This document shows positions 21,839-28,818 of a stretch of 32,332 bases of DNA, piece after piece. The stretch is from an uncultured Fibrobacter sp. (GTDB lineage: Bacteria; Fibrobacterota; Fibrobacteria; Fibrobacterales; Fibrobacteraceae), in the NCBI GenBank assembly GCA_946414075.1, contig CAMKNA010000026.1, positions 1 to 32,332 of the forward strand, in the 5' to 3' direction. Each line of letters opens with the position of its first letter. The first letter of the stretch is position 1. The notes under the pieces were generated by a model, which was given only the letters and a program-made list of their open reading frames with translations, did no database searches and was not told the DNA's origin. Both the position numbers and the translations under genes were made by a program.

Positions 21839-23575
21839 TTAGGCTTCTTTATTCTCGCTTGCTTGTGTTTCAGTTGTTTCGTTTGCGGATTCCGCCTGCG
21901 ATGCCTGATCGGCCTGTTCCTTATCCTTGTCGCGGATGGTGGCACGGCGGATCTTTCCACTGATGGTCTTGGGCAGTTCCGTCACGAAGTCGATAATGCG
22001 GGGGCTCTTGTAGCTTGCGGCAATCTTCTTGGCGAACAGCTGGATTTCCTTGGACAGTTCCTTGGAGGCTTCGTAACCCTTCTGGAGCACGATGGTAGCC
22101 TTCACGGCCTGGCCGCGGTCCTTGTCCTCGATGCCCGTGACGGCCACTTCCAGCACGGCAGGGTGCTTGTGGAGCACCTCTTCCACTTCGAAGGGGCTGA
22201 TGCGGTAACCGGAACTCTTAATCAGGTCGTCGGTGCGGCCCACGAACCAGAAGTATCCGTCCTTGTCGCGGGTGGCGGTATCGCCGGTATGGTAGACTCC
22301 GCCCTCGAACACCTTCTCGGTACGTTCCTGGTCGCGGTAGTAGCCGCCGAACATGCCGAAGGGCTTACCTTCGTCAATCTTGATAATGATTTCACCCACT
22401 TCGTCGGCCTCGCAGGGATTCCCTTCGGCGTTGACGATTTCAATCCGGTAGCCTGGAGAGGGCATGCCCATGGAGCCCGGCTTCGGGATATCCCAGCCGA
22501 AGTTTCCGGTGGTAAGGGTCAGTTCCGTCTGGCCGTAGCCCTCTTGCAGGCGGATGCCCGTCTGCTCGAAGAACTGGTTGTAGATGTCCAGGTTAAGCGC
22601 CTCGCCTGCGGTGGTGCAGTACTTGAGACTGGAAAGGTCATATTTGGAAAGCCCGTGGTGCAGGATGTAGCGGTACACGGTGGGCGGTGCGCAGAAGGTA
22701 GTGACCTTGTATTCGGCCATCTTCTCCAGGAGCTTGCCCGGGATGAACACCTTCATGTCGTAGGTGAACACGGCAGAGCCTGCGATCCACTGACCGTAGA
22801 TTTTTCCCCAAAGAGCCTTGGCCCAGCCGGTTTCTGCCACCGTCAGGTGACGGCCCCCGTCTACCACATGCTGCCAGTACTTGGCGGTAACGATGTGGCC
22901 TAGGGGGTAGGTGAAGGTGTGGGCCACCATCTTGGGGTTGGAGCTTGTGCCGCTGGTAAAGTACACCACCATGATGTCGTCGTTGTGGGTGGCGGCGTCT
23001 CCTTCGGGGCGCGGAAAGTGGGCCGGGAAAATTTCATAGTCATCGTAGAAGCTGACCCAGTTCTGACGGGCGGTCTGGCCCACGGTCACCAGTTTTTCTA
23101 CGGAGGGGCACTTTGCCTTGGCCTTGTCCACCTCTTTCTGGAGAGCGGGCTCGTCGTAGGTTACCACCATCTTCACATCGGCGGCCTTGAAACGGTATTC
23201 CAGGTCTTCGGCGGCCAGCATGTTGGTGGCCGGGATGGCGATGGCGCCTATACGGTGGAGTGCCAGCAAGAAGAACCAGAATTCATAACGGCGGCGGAGG
23301 ATGAGCATCACCCGGTCGCCCTTGACGATACCCTGTTCTACTAGGAAGTTGGCCGTACGCTGGGAGGCGAGAGAAAGATCCTTGAAGGTGAAAATGTGGC
23401 TTTCATCTTCGTCGTCGCACCAGACCAGGGCTTCGCGCTTGGGTTCTTCTTTGGCGTATTCGTCTACCACATCGTAGGCGAAGTTGAAATTTTCCGGAAT
23501 GGAAATTTTGAAGTTCTTGTATAGGTCTTCGTAAGAACTGTATTCCGTCCGGGAGAGAAACTTGTTCAGTATCAT
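21839..23575 (-). CDS. AMP-forming acyl-CoA synthetase (acetyl/medium-chain type)
   Basis: Activates a carboxylic acid to acyl-AMP and then acyl-CoA. 578 residues. Hallmarks: P-loop YFTSGTSSNPKMV (about 208-220), GEALNLDIYNQFFEQTGIRLQEGYGQTEL (A5 core), YHTGDTATRDKDGYFWFVGRTDDLIKSSGYRISPFEVEEVLHKHPAVLEVAVTG (A7-A8) and PKTISGKIRR with catalytic K541. The general pattern (LRRRYEFWFFLLALHRIGAIAIPATNML) is that of the medium-chain acyl-CoA synthetase group rather than acetyl-CoA synthetase proper. The last ~30 residues are a Glu/Gln/Ala/Thr-rich disordered tail not seen in the family core. It lies between a DUF2334-like gene and an OFA transporter. Substrate unknown. Confidence 0.9.
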   Translation of the reverse strand: MILNKFLSRTEYSSYEDLYKNFKISIPENFNFAYDVVDEYAKEEPKREALVWCDDEDESHIFTFKDLSLASQRTANFLVEQGIVKGDRVMLILRRRYEFWFFLLALHRIGAIAIPATNMLAAEDLEYRFKAADVKMVVTYDEPALQKEVDKAKAKCPSVEKLVTVGQTARQNWVSFYDDYEIFPAHFPRPEGDAATHNDDIMVVYFTSGTSSNPKMVAHTFTYPLGHIVTAKYWQHVVDGGRHLTVAETGWAKALWGKIYGQWIAGSAVFTYDMKVFIPGKLLEKMAEYKVTTFCAPPTVYRYILHHGLSKYDLSSLKYCTTAGEALNLDIYNQFFEQTGIRLQEGYGQTELTLTTGNFGWDIPKPGSMGMPSPGYRIEIVNAEGNPCEADEVGEIIIKIDEGKPFGMFGGYYRDQERTEKVFEGGVYHTGDTATRDKDGYFWFVGRTDDLIKSSGYRISPFEVEEVLHKHPAVLEVAVTGIEDKDRGQAVKATIVLQKGYEASKELSKEIQLFAKKIAASYKSPRIIDFVTELPKTISGKIRRATIRDKDKEQADQASQAESANETTETQASENKEA

Positions 23576-23598
23576 TGTTCGGTTCCCGTGTACAGACC

Positions 23599-24369
23599 TT
23601 ATAGATCCTTGTACATGATTTTTTCACGCATGGTGGAGGTGTAGCGCACCATGTTCAGGATGCGCTTTTCGCCGATGGTCCTGAAGTCCTTTTCGTGGAA
23701 CACCAGACGGTGGATACCCCCTGGCAGGAGCATCCGGAGACAGGCGTAGGTCTGGGCAAGCCCCAGCAGCGCACTCGGGATAACGGCAAAGCTGAGAGTC
23801 TTGGAATATGTCTTCTTGATCTTGTCGCCAAGCTTCTTGTAGATGCCGTGGTAGTCTTCGTAGTAGTCGAAGATTTCCAGGGCCTGTTCCTTGAGATACT
23901 TGTTGCCGAACCAGATGGGCGGAATGAATCCGGAGGGCTTGCCGGTACCATGGGCTTTCCAGAGAGCGAGACTTCTCTTGAGAAGGGCCTGGGTGAGTCT
24001 TTCGTTGAGACCGGCAAATTCGGCGCCGTTGTTAGAAATTAGGAGAGCAAGCTTTCCCTGGAGGCTGCGCTTCAGGGAAAGGTCCGCACGGTGGCGGGCA
24101 CCGTGCAGCATGATTTCATAGCCTTCCTGCACGAACTTTTCCAGTTCCTCGCGGAATTCTTCGGCTTCGGATTCCGGGGCGGCGCCAAAGGCGGGCACCA
24201 CGGCGATACTGATGGGCGACCCTGCGGCTTCGGCAATCTTACGGATCTGCACGCGGGCCTTCTTGAAATTCATCACGCTAAAGCTGTGGTAGCACAGGAT
24301 GAACTTTTTCTTCTTGTGGAATACCGCTTCGGCGGCCTGGATGTCGGCGATGTCCTTGTTCTGTTCCAT
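23599..24369 (-). CDS. DUF2334-like polysaccharide deacetylase-family protein
   Basis: 256 residues, no signal peptide. KKFILCYHSFSVMNFKKA, SPISIAVVPAFG, EGYEIMLHGARHRADLS and GFIPPIWFGNKYLKEQALEIFDYYE follow the DUF2334 / carbohydrate esterase 4-like barrel. The metal-binding His pair H-x3-H (H89, H93) is present, but the aspartate of the usual first motif (DD in the family) is replaced by the LCYHSF segment, so activity is uncertain. It begins 10 bases after a 41-aa membrane peptide gene and ends 23 bases before the acyl-CoA synthetase. A role in removing or adding an acyl group on a glycan or lipid is a guess from context. Confidence 0.75.
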   Translation of the reverse strand: MEQNKDIADIQAAEAVFHKKKKFILCYHSFSVMNFKKARVQIRKIAEAAGSPISIAVVPAFGAAPESEAEEFREELEKFVQEGYEIMLHGARHRADLSLKRSLQGKLALLISNNGAEFAGLNERLTQALLKRSLALWKAHGTGKPSGFIPPIWFGNKYLKEQALEIFDYYEDYHGIYKKLGDKIKKTYSKTLSFAVIPSALLGLAQTYACLRMLLPGGIHRLVFHEKDFRTIGEKRILNMVRYTSTMREKIMYKDL

Positions 24370-24379
24370 AGGGAGAACC

Positions 24380-24505
24380 TTAGTCGTTAGAATTGTTGGT
24401 GTTTTCCTGGTCCAGCTTCAGAGAGATGAACAGGTGGTAGAAGAAGAAAAGGATAACCGTCACGATGGAAACCTTTACCCACGATTTAAACAGCCAATCG
24501 GACAT
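24380..24505 (-). CDS. 41-residue single-pass membrane peptide
   Basis: Small open frame, ATG at 24505 with AGGAG 6 bases before it, stop at 24380. The product starts MSDWLFKSWVKVS, then one hydrophobic helix (about residues 10-29: VKVSIVTVILFFFYHLFISL), and a polar Asn-rich tail (LDQENTNNSND). The excess of positive charge before the helix predicts N-in topology. It is the first gene after a promoter-like TTTTCA/TATCTT pair and is followed 10 bases later by the DUF2334-like gene. Not recognised; comparable short helices often act as anchors or regulators of neighbours. Confidence 0.7.
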   Translation of the reverse strand: MSDWLFKSWVKVSIVTVILFFFYHLFISLKLDQENTNNSND

Positions 24506-24511
24506 ATAGTG

Positions 24512-24516
24512 CTCCT
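24512..24516 (-). promoter_or_regulatory. Shine-Dalgarno of the 41-residue peptide
   Basis: AGGAG on the minus strand, six bases before the ATG at 24505. This is the main evidence that the short frame is translated. Confidence 0.65.
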
Positions 24517-24536
24517 GTGCTAATTTGTCTCCTGTA

Positions 24537-24564
24537 AAGATACAAAAAAGCGGAAAAATGAAAA
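24537..24564 (-). promoter_or_regulatory. Promoter of the peptide/deacetylase/ligase/transporter operon
   Basis: On the minus strand TTTTCA (24564-24559), a 16-base spacer, then TATCTTTA (24542-24535), 31 bases before the ATG at 24505. The -35 overlaps the T-tail of the upstream fabV terminator. Confidence 0.5.
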
Positions 24565-24586
24565 TGCCCGACCGAAATCGGGCATT
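24551..24586 (-). terminator. Terminator after fabV
   Basis: Minus strand: AATGCCCGA, 6-base loop (TTTCGG), TCGGGCATT, then TTCATTTTT. A 9-bp perfect stem. Confidence 0.85.
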
Positions 24587-24593
24587 AGCATTA

Positions 24594-24622
24594 CACTAGA
24601 TCCTAGACCCTGGTTCCTAGGC
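24594..24622. repeat. CTAG-rich intergenic element
   Basis: Three CTAG tetramers in 25 bases (24596, 24603, 24617), with CCTAG...CTAGG forming a short inverted repeat around ACCCTGGTT. CTAG is rare in most bacterial DNA, so the cluster is striking. It sits between the fabV stop and its terminator. Only one copy is visible in the window; calling it a dispersed repeat is inference. Confidence 0.35.
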
Positions 24623-24628
24623 TCTAAC

Positions 24629-25834
24629 TTAAATGGTCTCCATGGAGGCTACATCGGCGTTGTAATCGACCCCTTCCACGTCGAAACCGTTGGTGGCCAA
24701 GAAATCGTGGCGGTAGCCTTCCAGGTCGCCAACCTGGGCAAAGTTTTCCTGGGTGATGGTGGCCATGCGCTTTTTGACTTCTTCCTGGACCTTGGGGTCC
24801 ATTTCCCAGTCGTCGATGCGGATAAGGTGGTTCTCGTCGGTGGGAACGGCGCTACCGGTGTAGAGGCGTTCGGCAAACAGGCGTTCCATCTGTTCGATAC
24901 AGCCTTCGTGGCTGCCCTGTTCCTTCATGACCTTGAACAGAACAGACAGGTATAGCGGGATGATGGGGATGACCGCGCTGGAACGGGTTACCAGGCCCTT
25001 GTTCACGGAAACATAGGCTTCGCCCTTGAGACTTGCCTGGAGTTCAGCGTGGAGCTCCTTGGCGGTTTTTTCCAGATGCTTCTTGGCGCCACCGATGGTA
25101 CCGTCACGGTAGATGGCGTGGGAAAGGCTCGGGCCAATATAGGAGTAGGCCACCGTCTTGACGCCTTCGTTCAGCACGCCCGCGGCGGCGAGCTGCTTAA
25201 TCCAAAGCGCCCAGTCCTCGCCGCCCATCACCTTGACGGTGTTGGCTGCCTCTTCGGCAGTGGCGGGCTCTGCGCTGATGGTGCTGATCTTTCCAGTCAT
25301 GCAGTCGATGGTCTCGCCGGTGAAGGTTTCGCCGATGGGCTTCAGCACGCTGCGGTACATCTCGCCGGAATCCGGGTCCACACGGACGGCGGAGGCCACG
25401 CTGTAGATGATCAGGTCAATCTTACGACCCATCTGCTTCACGGTTTCAATAACTTTCTTGCGCATGTCGTGGGAGAAGGCGTCGCCGTTGAAAGTGATGG
25501 ACTGGAGGCCTGCGGCCTTGGCTTCGCGGTCGAAGGCCATGTTGTTGTACCAGCCGGGAGTACCGCTCTTCTGACGCGGGGAATCGGCGCCTTCCTTTTC
25601 GAAGGAGATGCCGATGGTGTCGGCACCGAATTCGAAGGCGGCGGAAATACGGCTTGCAAGCCCGTAGCCTGTGGAACAGCCTACCACGAGAACTGTTTTC
25701 GGGGCGGCCTTGGGCTCGCCTCGTTCGGCTTTCTTCTTCTGTACGTACTTGATTTGACGGACCACGTCGGCGGCACAGCCTGCCGGATGGGCGTTGACGC
25801 ACATGTTGCTACGGATCATAGGTTGAATAATCAT
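24629..25834 (-). CDS. fabV: Trans-2-enoyl-ACP/CoA reductase (NADH), FabV type
   Basis: Catalyses the last reduction of each fatty acid elongation cycle, replacing FabI. 401 residues, the normal FabV length. MIIQPMIRSNMCVNAHPAGCA is the conserved N-terminus. Dinucleotide site: VLVVGCSTGYGLASRI (48-63), then ISFEKEG and the KSGTPGWYN element. The active site is the FabV-specific Y-x8-K (Y242...K251 in IYRDGTIGGAKKH). VRVDPDSGEMYRSVLKPIG and NKGLVTRSSAVIPIIPLYLS are also typical. AAGGAAAG precedes the ATG, and it is 34 bases downstream of fabF, so they form an operon. FabV enzymes are generally triclosan-resistant (family knowledge). Confidence 0.97.
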   Translation of the reverse strand: MIIQPMIRSNMCVNAHPAGCAADVVRQIKYVQKKKAERGEPKAAPKTVLVVGCSTGYGLASRISAAFEFGADTIGISFEKEGADSPRQKSGTPGWYNNMAFDREAKAAGLQSITFNGDAFSHDMRKKVIETVKQMGRKIDLIIYSVASAVRVDPDSGEMYRSVLKPIGETFTGETIDCMTGKISTISAEPATAEEAANTVKVMGGEDWALWIKQLAAAGVLNEGVKTVAYSYIGPSLSHAIYRDGTIGGAKKHLEKTAKELHAELQASLKGEAYVSVNKGLVTRSSAVIPIIPLYLSVLFKVMKEQGSHEGCIEQMERLFAERLYTGSAVPTDENHLIRIDDWEMDPKVQEEVKKRMATITQENFAQVGDLEGYRHDFLATNGFDVEGVDYNADVASMETI

Positions 25835-25868
25835 TTTCTTTCCTTTTTTTTGTTAATCTTAAAACTTT

Positions 25869-27119
25869 TTACCCGTTGAACTTCTTGATGACCACTACGC
25901 CGTTATGGCCGCCGAACCCAAGTGAGGCGGAAACGGCCACATCGATGTTTCCTTCCACGCCCACTTTCGGCACATAATCCAGGTCACAACCTTCGTCGGG
26001 ATTATCCAGGTTCAGGGTGGCGGGGTAGAAGGAGTCGCGGATGGCGAGGGTAGAGATGATGGCCTCGATGACGCCGGCGGCTCCGACGCAGTGGCCGGTC
26101 ATGCTCTTGGTGCTGGACACCTTGATCTTGTGGGCGTGTTCGCCCAGCACGATTTTTAGCATCTCGGTTTCGGTAATGTCGTTCAGGTGGGTAGATGTCC
26201 CGTGGGCGTTGTAGTAGTCCACCTCTGTGGGGGCAACTTCCGCGTCCTTCAGGGCGCGGCTCATGGCCTTGGCGCAGGTTTCTCCACCCGGGCGGGGGCT
26301 GGTGATGTGGTAGGCGTCGGCAGAGGCGCCGTAGCCGGCCAGTTCTGCATAGATTTTCGCGCCGCGGGCCTTGGCATGTTCTAGCTCTTCCAGGACCATC
26401 ACGGCACCGCCTTCGCCCATGACAAAGCCGCTACGGTCTTTGTCGAAGGGGCGGGACGCCTTTTCGGGGGCATCGTTAAATTTATCGGTCAAGGCGTGCA
26501 TGCCGGCGAAACTCTTGATGGAGTATTCCGTGATGCCGCTTTCGGATCCGCCGGCCAGGCATATGTCCAGACGGCCGGACCGGATAGAGTCCAGGGCGAC
26601 CCCGATGGCGTCAGTGCCGGAGGCACAGGCGGTGCACACCGTATGGGCAAGTCCCGTAATGCCCAGCGCGATAGAAACATTGGCGCAGGCCTCGTTGGGA
26701 ATCAGTTCCGGCATGGCCAGGGGCGATACCCTGCGTTTGCCACCCTCTATATACTTGTTGTAGGTCTCGTCAAGCACGTCCATTCCGGAAAGGCCGTTTC
26801 CGGCCACGATTCCCGTGGTGTCTTCGGCGAGCTGCTCGCGGCTGAGGCCAGCGTCTTTCACCGCCTCGTTGGCGGCCCCTACCAGAAACTGGGTGAAGCG
26901 TGCCATGCGGCGGGCTTCTTTCGGGTCGATTCCGTGTTCTTCGGGCTTGAAGTCCTTGATTTCGGCGGCGATTTTAACGGAGCAGTTGGATGCGTCGAAC
27001 AGCGTGATGGGACCGATACCGCTTTTGCCCTGCTTGATGGATTGCCACATGTCGGCCACATTTTTTCCGACGGGGGTTACGGCACCGATGCCTGTAATGA
27101 CGACTCTTCTTTTGCTCAT
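25869..27119 (-). CDS. fabF: 3-oxoacyl-ACP synthase II
   Basis: Condenses malonyl-ACP with acyl-ACP in fatty acid elongation. 416 residues from ATG 27119 (MSKRRVVITGIGAVTPVG); an in-frame ATG at 27149 adds ten residues but would lie at or upstream of the expected transcription start. The thiolase-fold active site has Cys165 (TVCTACASGTDAIG), the first His in NAHGTSTHLND, the Lys/His in STKSMTGHCVGAAG, and the C-terminal SLGFGGHNGVVVIKKF. Length and motifs are those of FabF. It is followed by fabV; no acpP or fabG is adjacent. Confidence 0.97.
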   Translation of the reverse strand: MSKRRVVITGIGAVTPVGKNVADMWQSIKQGKSGIGPITLFDASNCSVKIAAEIKDFKPEEHGIDPKEARRMARFTQFLVGAANEAVKDAGLSREQLAEDTTGIVAGNGLSGMDVLDETYNKYIEGGKRRVSPLAMPELIPNEACANVSIALGITGLAHTVCTACASGTDAIGVALDSIRSGRLDICLAGGSESGITEYSIKSFAGMHALTDKFNDAPEKASRPFDKDRSGFVMGEGGAVMVLEELEHAKARGAKIYAELAGYGASADAYHITSPRPGGETCAKAMSRALKDAEVAPTEVDYYNAHGTSTHLNDITETEMLKIVLGEHAHKIKVSSTKSMTGHCVGAAGVIEAIISTLAIRDSFYPATLNLDNPDEGCDLDYVPKVGVEGNIDVAVSASLGFGGHNGVVVIKKFNG

Positions 27120-27151
27120 AAAGGTGTTCTCTTTTCGCCTCGTTTTCACAA

Positions 27152-27180
27152 AAGATAGCTTTTTTTGGCCCTTATCTTAA
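27152..27180 (-). promoter_or_regulatory. Promoter of fabF-fabV
   Basis: Minus strand: TTAAGA (27180-27175), 17-base spacer with a run of A, TATCTTTTG (27157-27149), 32 bases before the ATG at 27119. The -10 matches those of fusA and the 24.5-kb operon. Confidence 0.55.
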
Positions 27181-27282
27181 CGCCACTCTGAAGAAAATCC
27201 CGAGTGTACTTTATAAAGAAGCCAAATAAGGAAAAAGGAATGTTTTTGTAAGCGGGGAACCGAACTTGTCAACGCGCTTCCG

Positions 27283-28527
27283 CTATACCGGCGGGAAGAA
27301 CAGGTAGGCTATGGCGATGGCGGCGATGACTCCTGCAGCATCGGCAATTAGGGCGCAGGTGACGGCGTGGCGGGTCTTCTTCACACCCACGGAACCGAAG
27401 TATACCGCGATGATGTAGAATGTAGTATCGGCGGCTCCCTGGAACATGCAGCTCAGGCGTCCGGCAAAGCTGTCGGGACCCATGGTCTTCATGGCATCGA
27501 TCATCATGCCGCGGGCACCGCTTCCGCTCAAAGGTTTCATCAAGGCGGTGGGGAGTGCGGGCACCACATCGTTTCCGGCTCCGAACAAACTAAGTATCCA
27601 CGAGATGCCGTTCATGAGCAGGTCCATGGCGCCGCTGGCCCGGAATACGGCCACGCCCACGAGAATGGCCACCAGGTTCGGGATGATCATGACGGCGGTA
27701 TGGAAGCCGTCCTTGGCGCCTTCCACAAAGGCTTCGTAGGCCTGGACCTTCTTGTAGATGGCCAGCCCCAGGAAGGCGACGATGATTCCGAAGAGAACGA
27801 TTCCGCTGATGAACAGGCTTGTGGTGCCGATAGCTTCGGCAGTCAGGTGGCTAAAGTAGAACATGATGGCAATGACGACGGCGACGCCTCCGCCCAGCCA
27901 TGCTACGGTAACGGGGTCCTTGAGCTTGACCTTCTGGAAAAAGCTCAGGGCGAAAATGCCTGCGATGGTGCTGAAGAATGTGGAAAGAAGCAGGGGCAAA
28001 AAGACATCGCTAGGGTTTGCCGCACCCATCTGGGCGCGGTAGGTCATGATGCTTACGGGAATGAGCGTAAGTCCGCTGGCGTTGAGCACCAGGAACATGA
28101 TCTGGGAGTTGCTGGCGACGGTCTTGTCTTCGTTGGGGTTCAGGTCCTGCAATTGCTTCATGGCCTGGAGTCCCATGGGGGTGGCGGCGTTGTCCAGCCC
28201 CAACATGTTGGCGCTGATGTTCATGAGCATGGTTCCCACTACGGGGTGGCCCTTGGGAATTTCGGGGAACAGGCGGCTGAACAGGGGAGAGACGATTTTC
28301 GCGAGAATCTGGACGGCGCCGGCCTTTTCGCCGATTTTCATAATGCCGAGCCACAGGGAGAGAATTCCCGTAAGCCCGAGGGCTATTTCGAAGGCCGTCT
28401 TCGACATGTCGAAAGCGCCGAGAATGGCCTTGTTGAAGATGCCGGAGTCACCGAAGGCGAGCCACTGGACCATACAGGCCACGAAGCCGCCCAAAAAGAA
28501 AACGAGCCAGATGATGTTTAAAACCAT
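27283..28527 (-). CDS. Fused SpmA/SpmB-type membrane protein (nucleoside-recognition/Gate domains)
   Basis: Integral membrane protein of 414 residues with about ten hydrophobic segments. The N-terminal half (NIIWLVFFLGGFV..., GLTGILSLWLGIMKIGEKAGAVQILAKIVSPLFSRLFPEIPKGHPVVGTMLMNISANMLGLDNAATPMGLQAMKQLQ) corresponds to SpmA; the C-terminal half (YEAFVEGAKDGFHTAVMIIPNLVAILVGVAVFRASGAMDLL..., ALMKPLSGSGARGMMIDAMKTMGPDSFAGRLSCMFQGAADTTFYIIAVYFGSVGVKKTRHAV) corresponds to SpmB. Both carry the Gate/nucleoside-recognition fold. In Bacillus the two are separate and affect spore core dehydration; fused forms occur in non-spore-formers with unknown transport role. No Shine-Dalgarno; a TAAATT box ends 6 bases before the ATG. 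Confidence 0.9.
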   Translation of the reverse strand: MVLNIIWLVFFLGGFVACMVQWLAFGDSGIFNKAILGAFDMSKTAFEIALGLTGILSLWLGIMKIGEKAGAVQILAKIVSPLFSRLFPEIPKGHPVVGTMLMNISANMLGLDNAATPMGLQAMKQLQDLNPNEDKTVASNSQIMFLVLNASGLTLIPVSIMTYRAQMGAANPSDVFLPLLLSTFFSTIAGIFALSFFQKVKLKDPVTVAWLGGGVAVVIAIMFYFSHLTAEAIGTTSLFISGIVLFGIIVAFLGLAIYKKVQAYEAFVEGAKDGFHTAVMIIPNLVAILVGVAVFRASGAMDLLMNGISWILSLFGAGNDVVPALPTALMKPLSGSGARGMMIDAMKTMGPDSFAGRLSCMFQGAADTTFYIIAVYFGSVGVKKTRHAVTCALIADAAGVIAAIAIAYLFFPPV

Positions 28528-28533
28528 GGCGTA

Positions 28534-28539
28534 AATTTA
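28534..28539 (-). promoter_or_regulatory. -10-like box immediately before the SpmAB-like gene
   Basis: Minus strand TAAATT followed by TACGCC and then the ATG at 28527: exactly six bases between box and start, no Shine-Dalgarno. TATTTT (28546-28541) with TGTACA 17 bases upstream is an alternative. Confidence 0.4.
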
Positions 28540-28759
28540 GAAAATAGGGGAAAGGGACTAATGTGTACAAATGCGTAAGGCGAGGGGCATAGACATGTTA
28601 TCATGGATATGACCGAGCCTAGCATTTGGGACTTGAGCGAAGCGAAAGGCCAATGTGTGGTGTGAAGTGTATGATGGATTGTTGTTAATAAATATTTACA
28701 AATCATTCACTCCATCCGCGGTTTAGTTTCACGCCCGCAATGCTCCCACCCCATTTTTA

Positions 28760-28765
28760 TATATT
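28760..28765 (+). promoter_or_regulatory. Putative -10 box of dsbA-like gene
   Basis: TATATATTCC after a T-run, 53 bases before the ATG at 28819; a good AAAAGGA Shine-Dalgarno lies close to the ATG. No clear -35. Confidence 0.4.
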
Positions 28766-28818
28766 CCCTTCGTACCGCAGGGCTACTCCTGCAAAGTTTA
28801 ACAGACAAAAGGACATGT

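Larger units (their letters stand above)
28528..28818. other. Intergenic region without a gene
   Basis: Carries the short upstream region of the SpmAB-like gene at its left end and the dsbA-like promoter/leader at its right end. The middle (about 28550-28740) has no convincing open frame, tRNA or terminator. It is lower in coding-like composition than its surroundings and contains a GAGCGAAGCGAAAG stretch and an AT-rich patch (TTAATAAATATTTACAAAT). I see no known riboswitch. Confidence 0.5.

Noticed and set aside
28518..28706. 62-codon minus-strand frame upstream of the SpmAB-like gene
   Set aside because: No ribosome site, no domain, and it runs into the start of the SpmAB-like gene in another frame.
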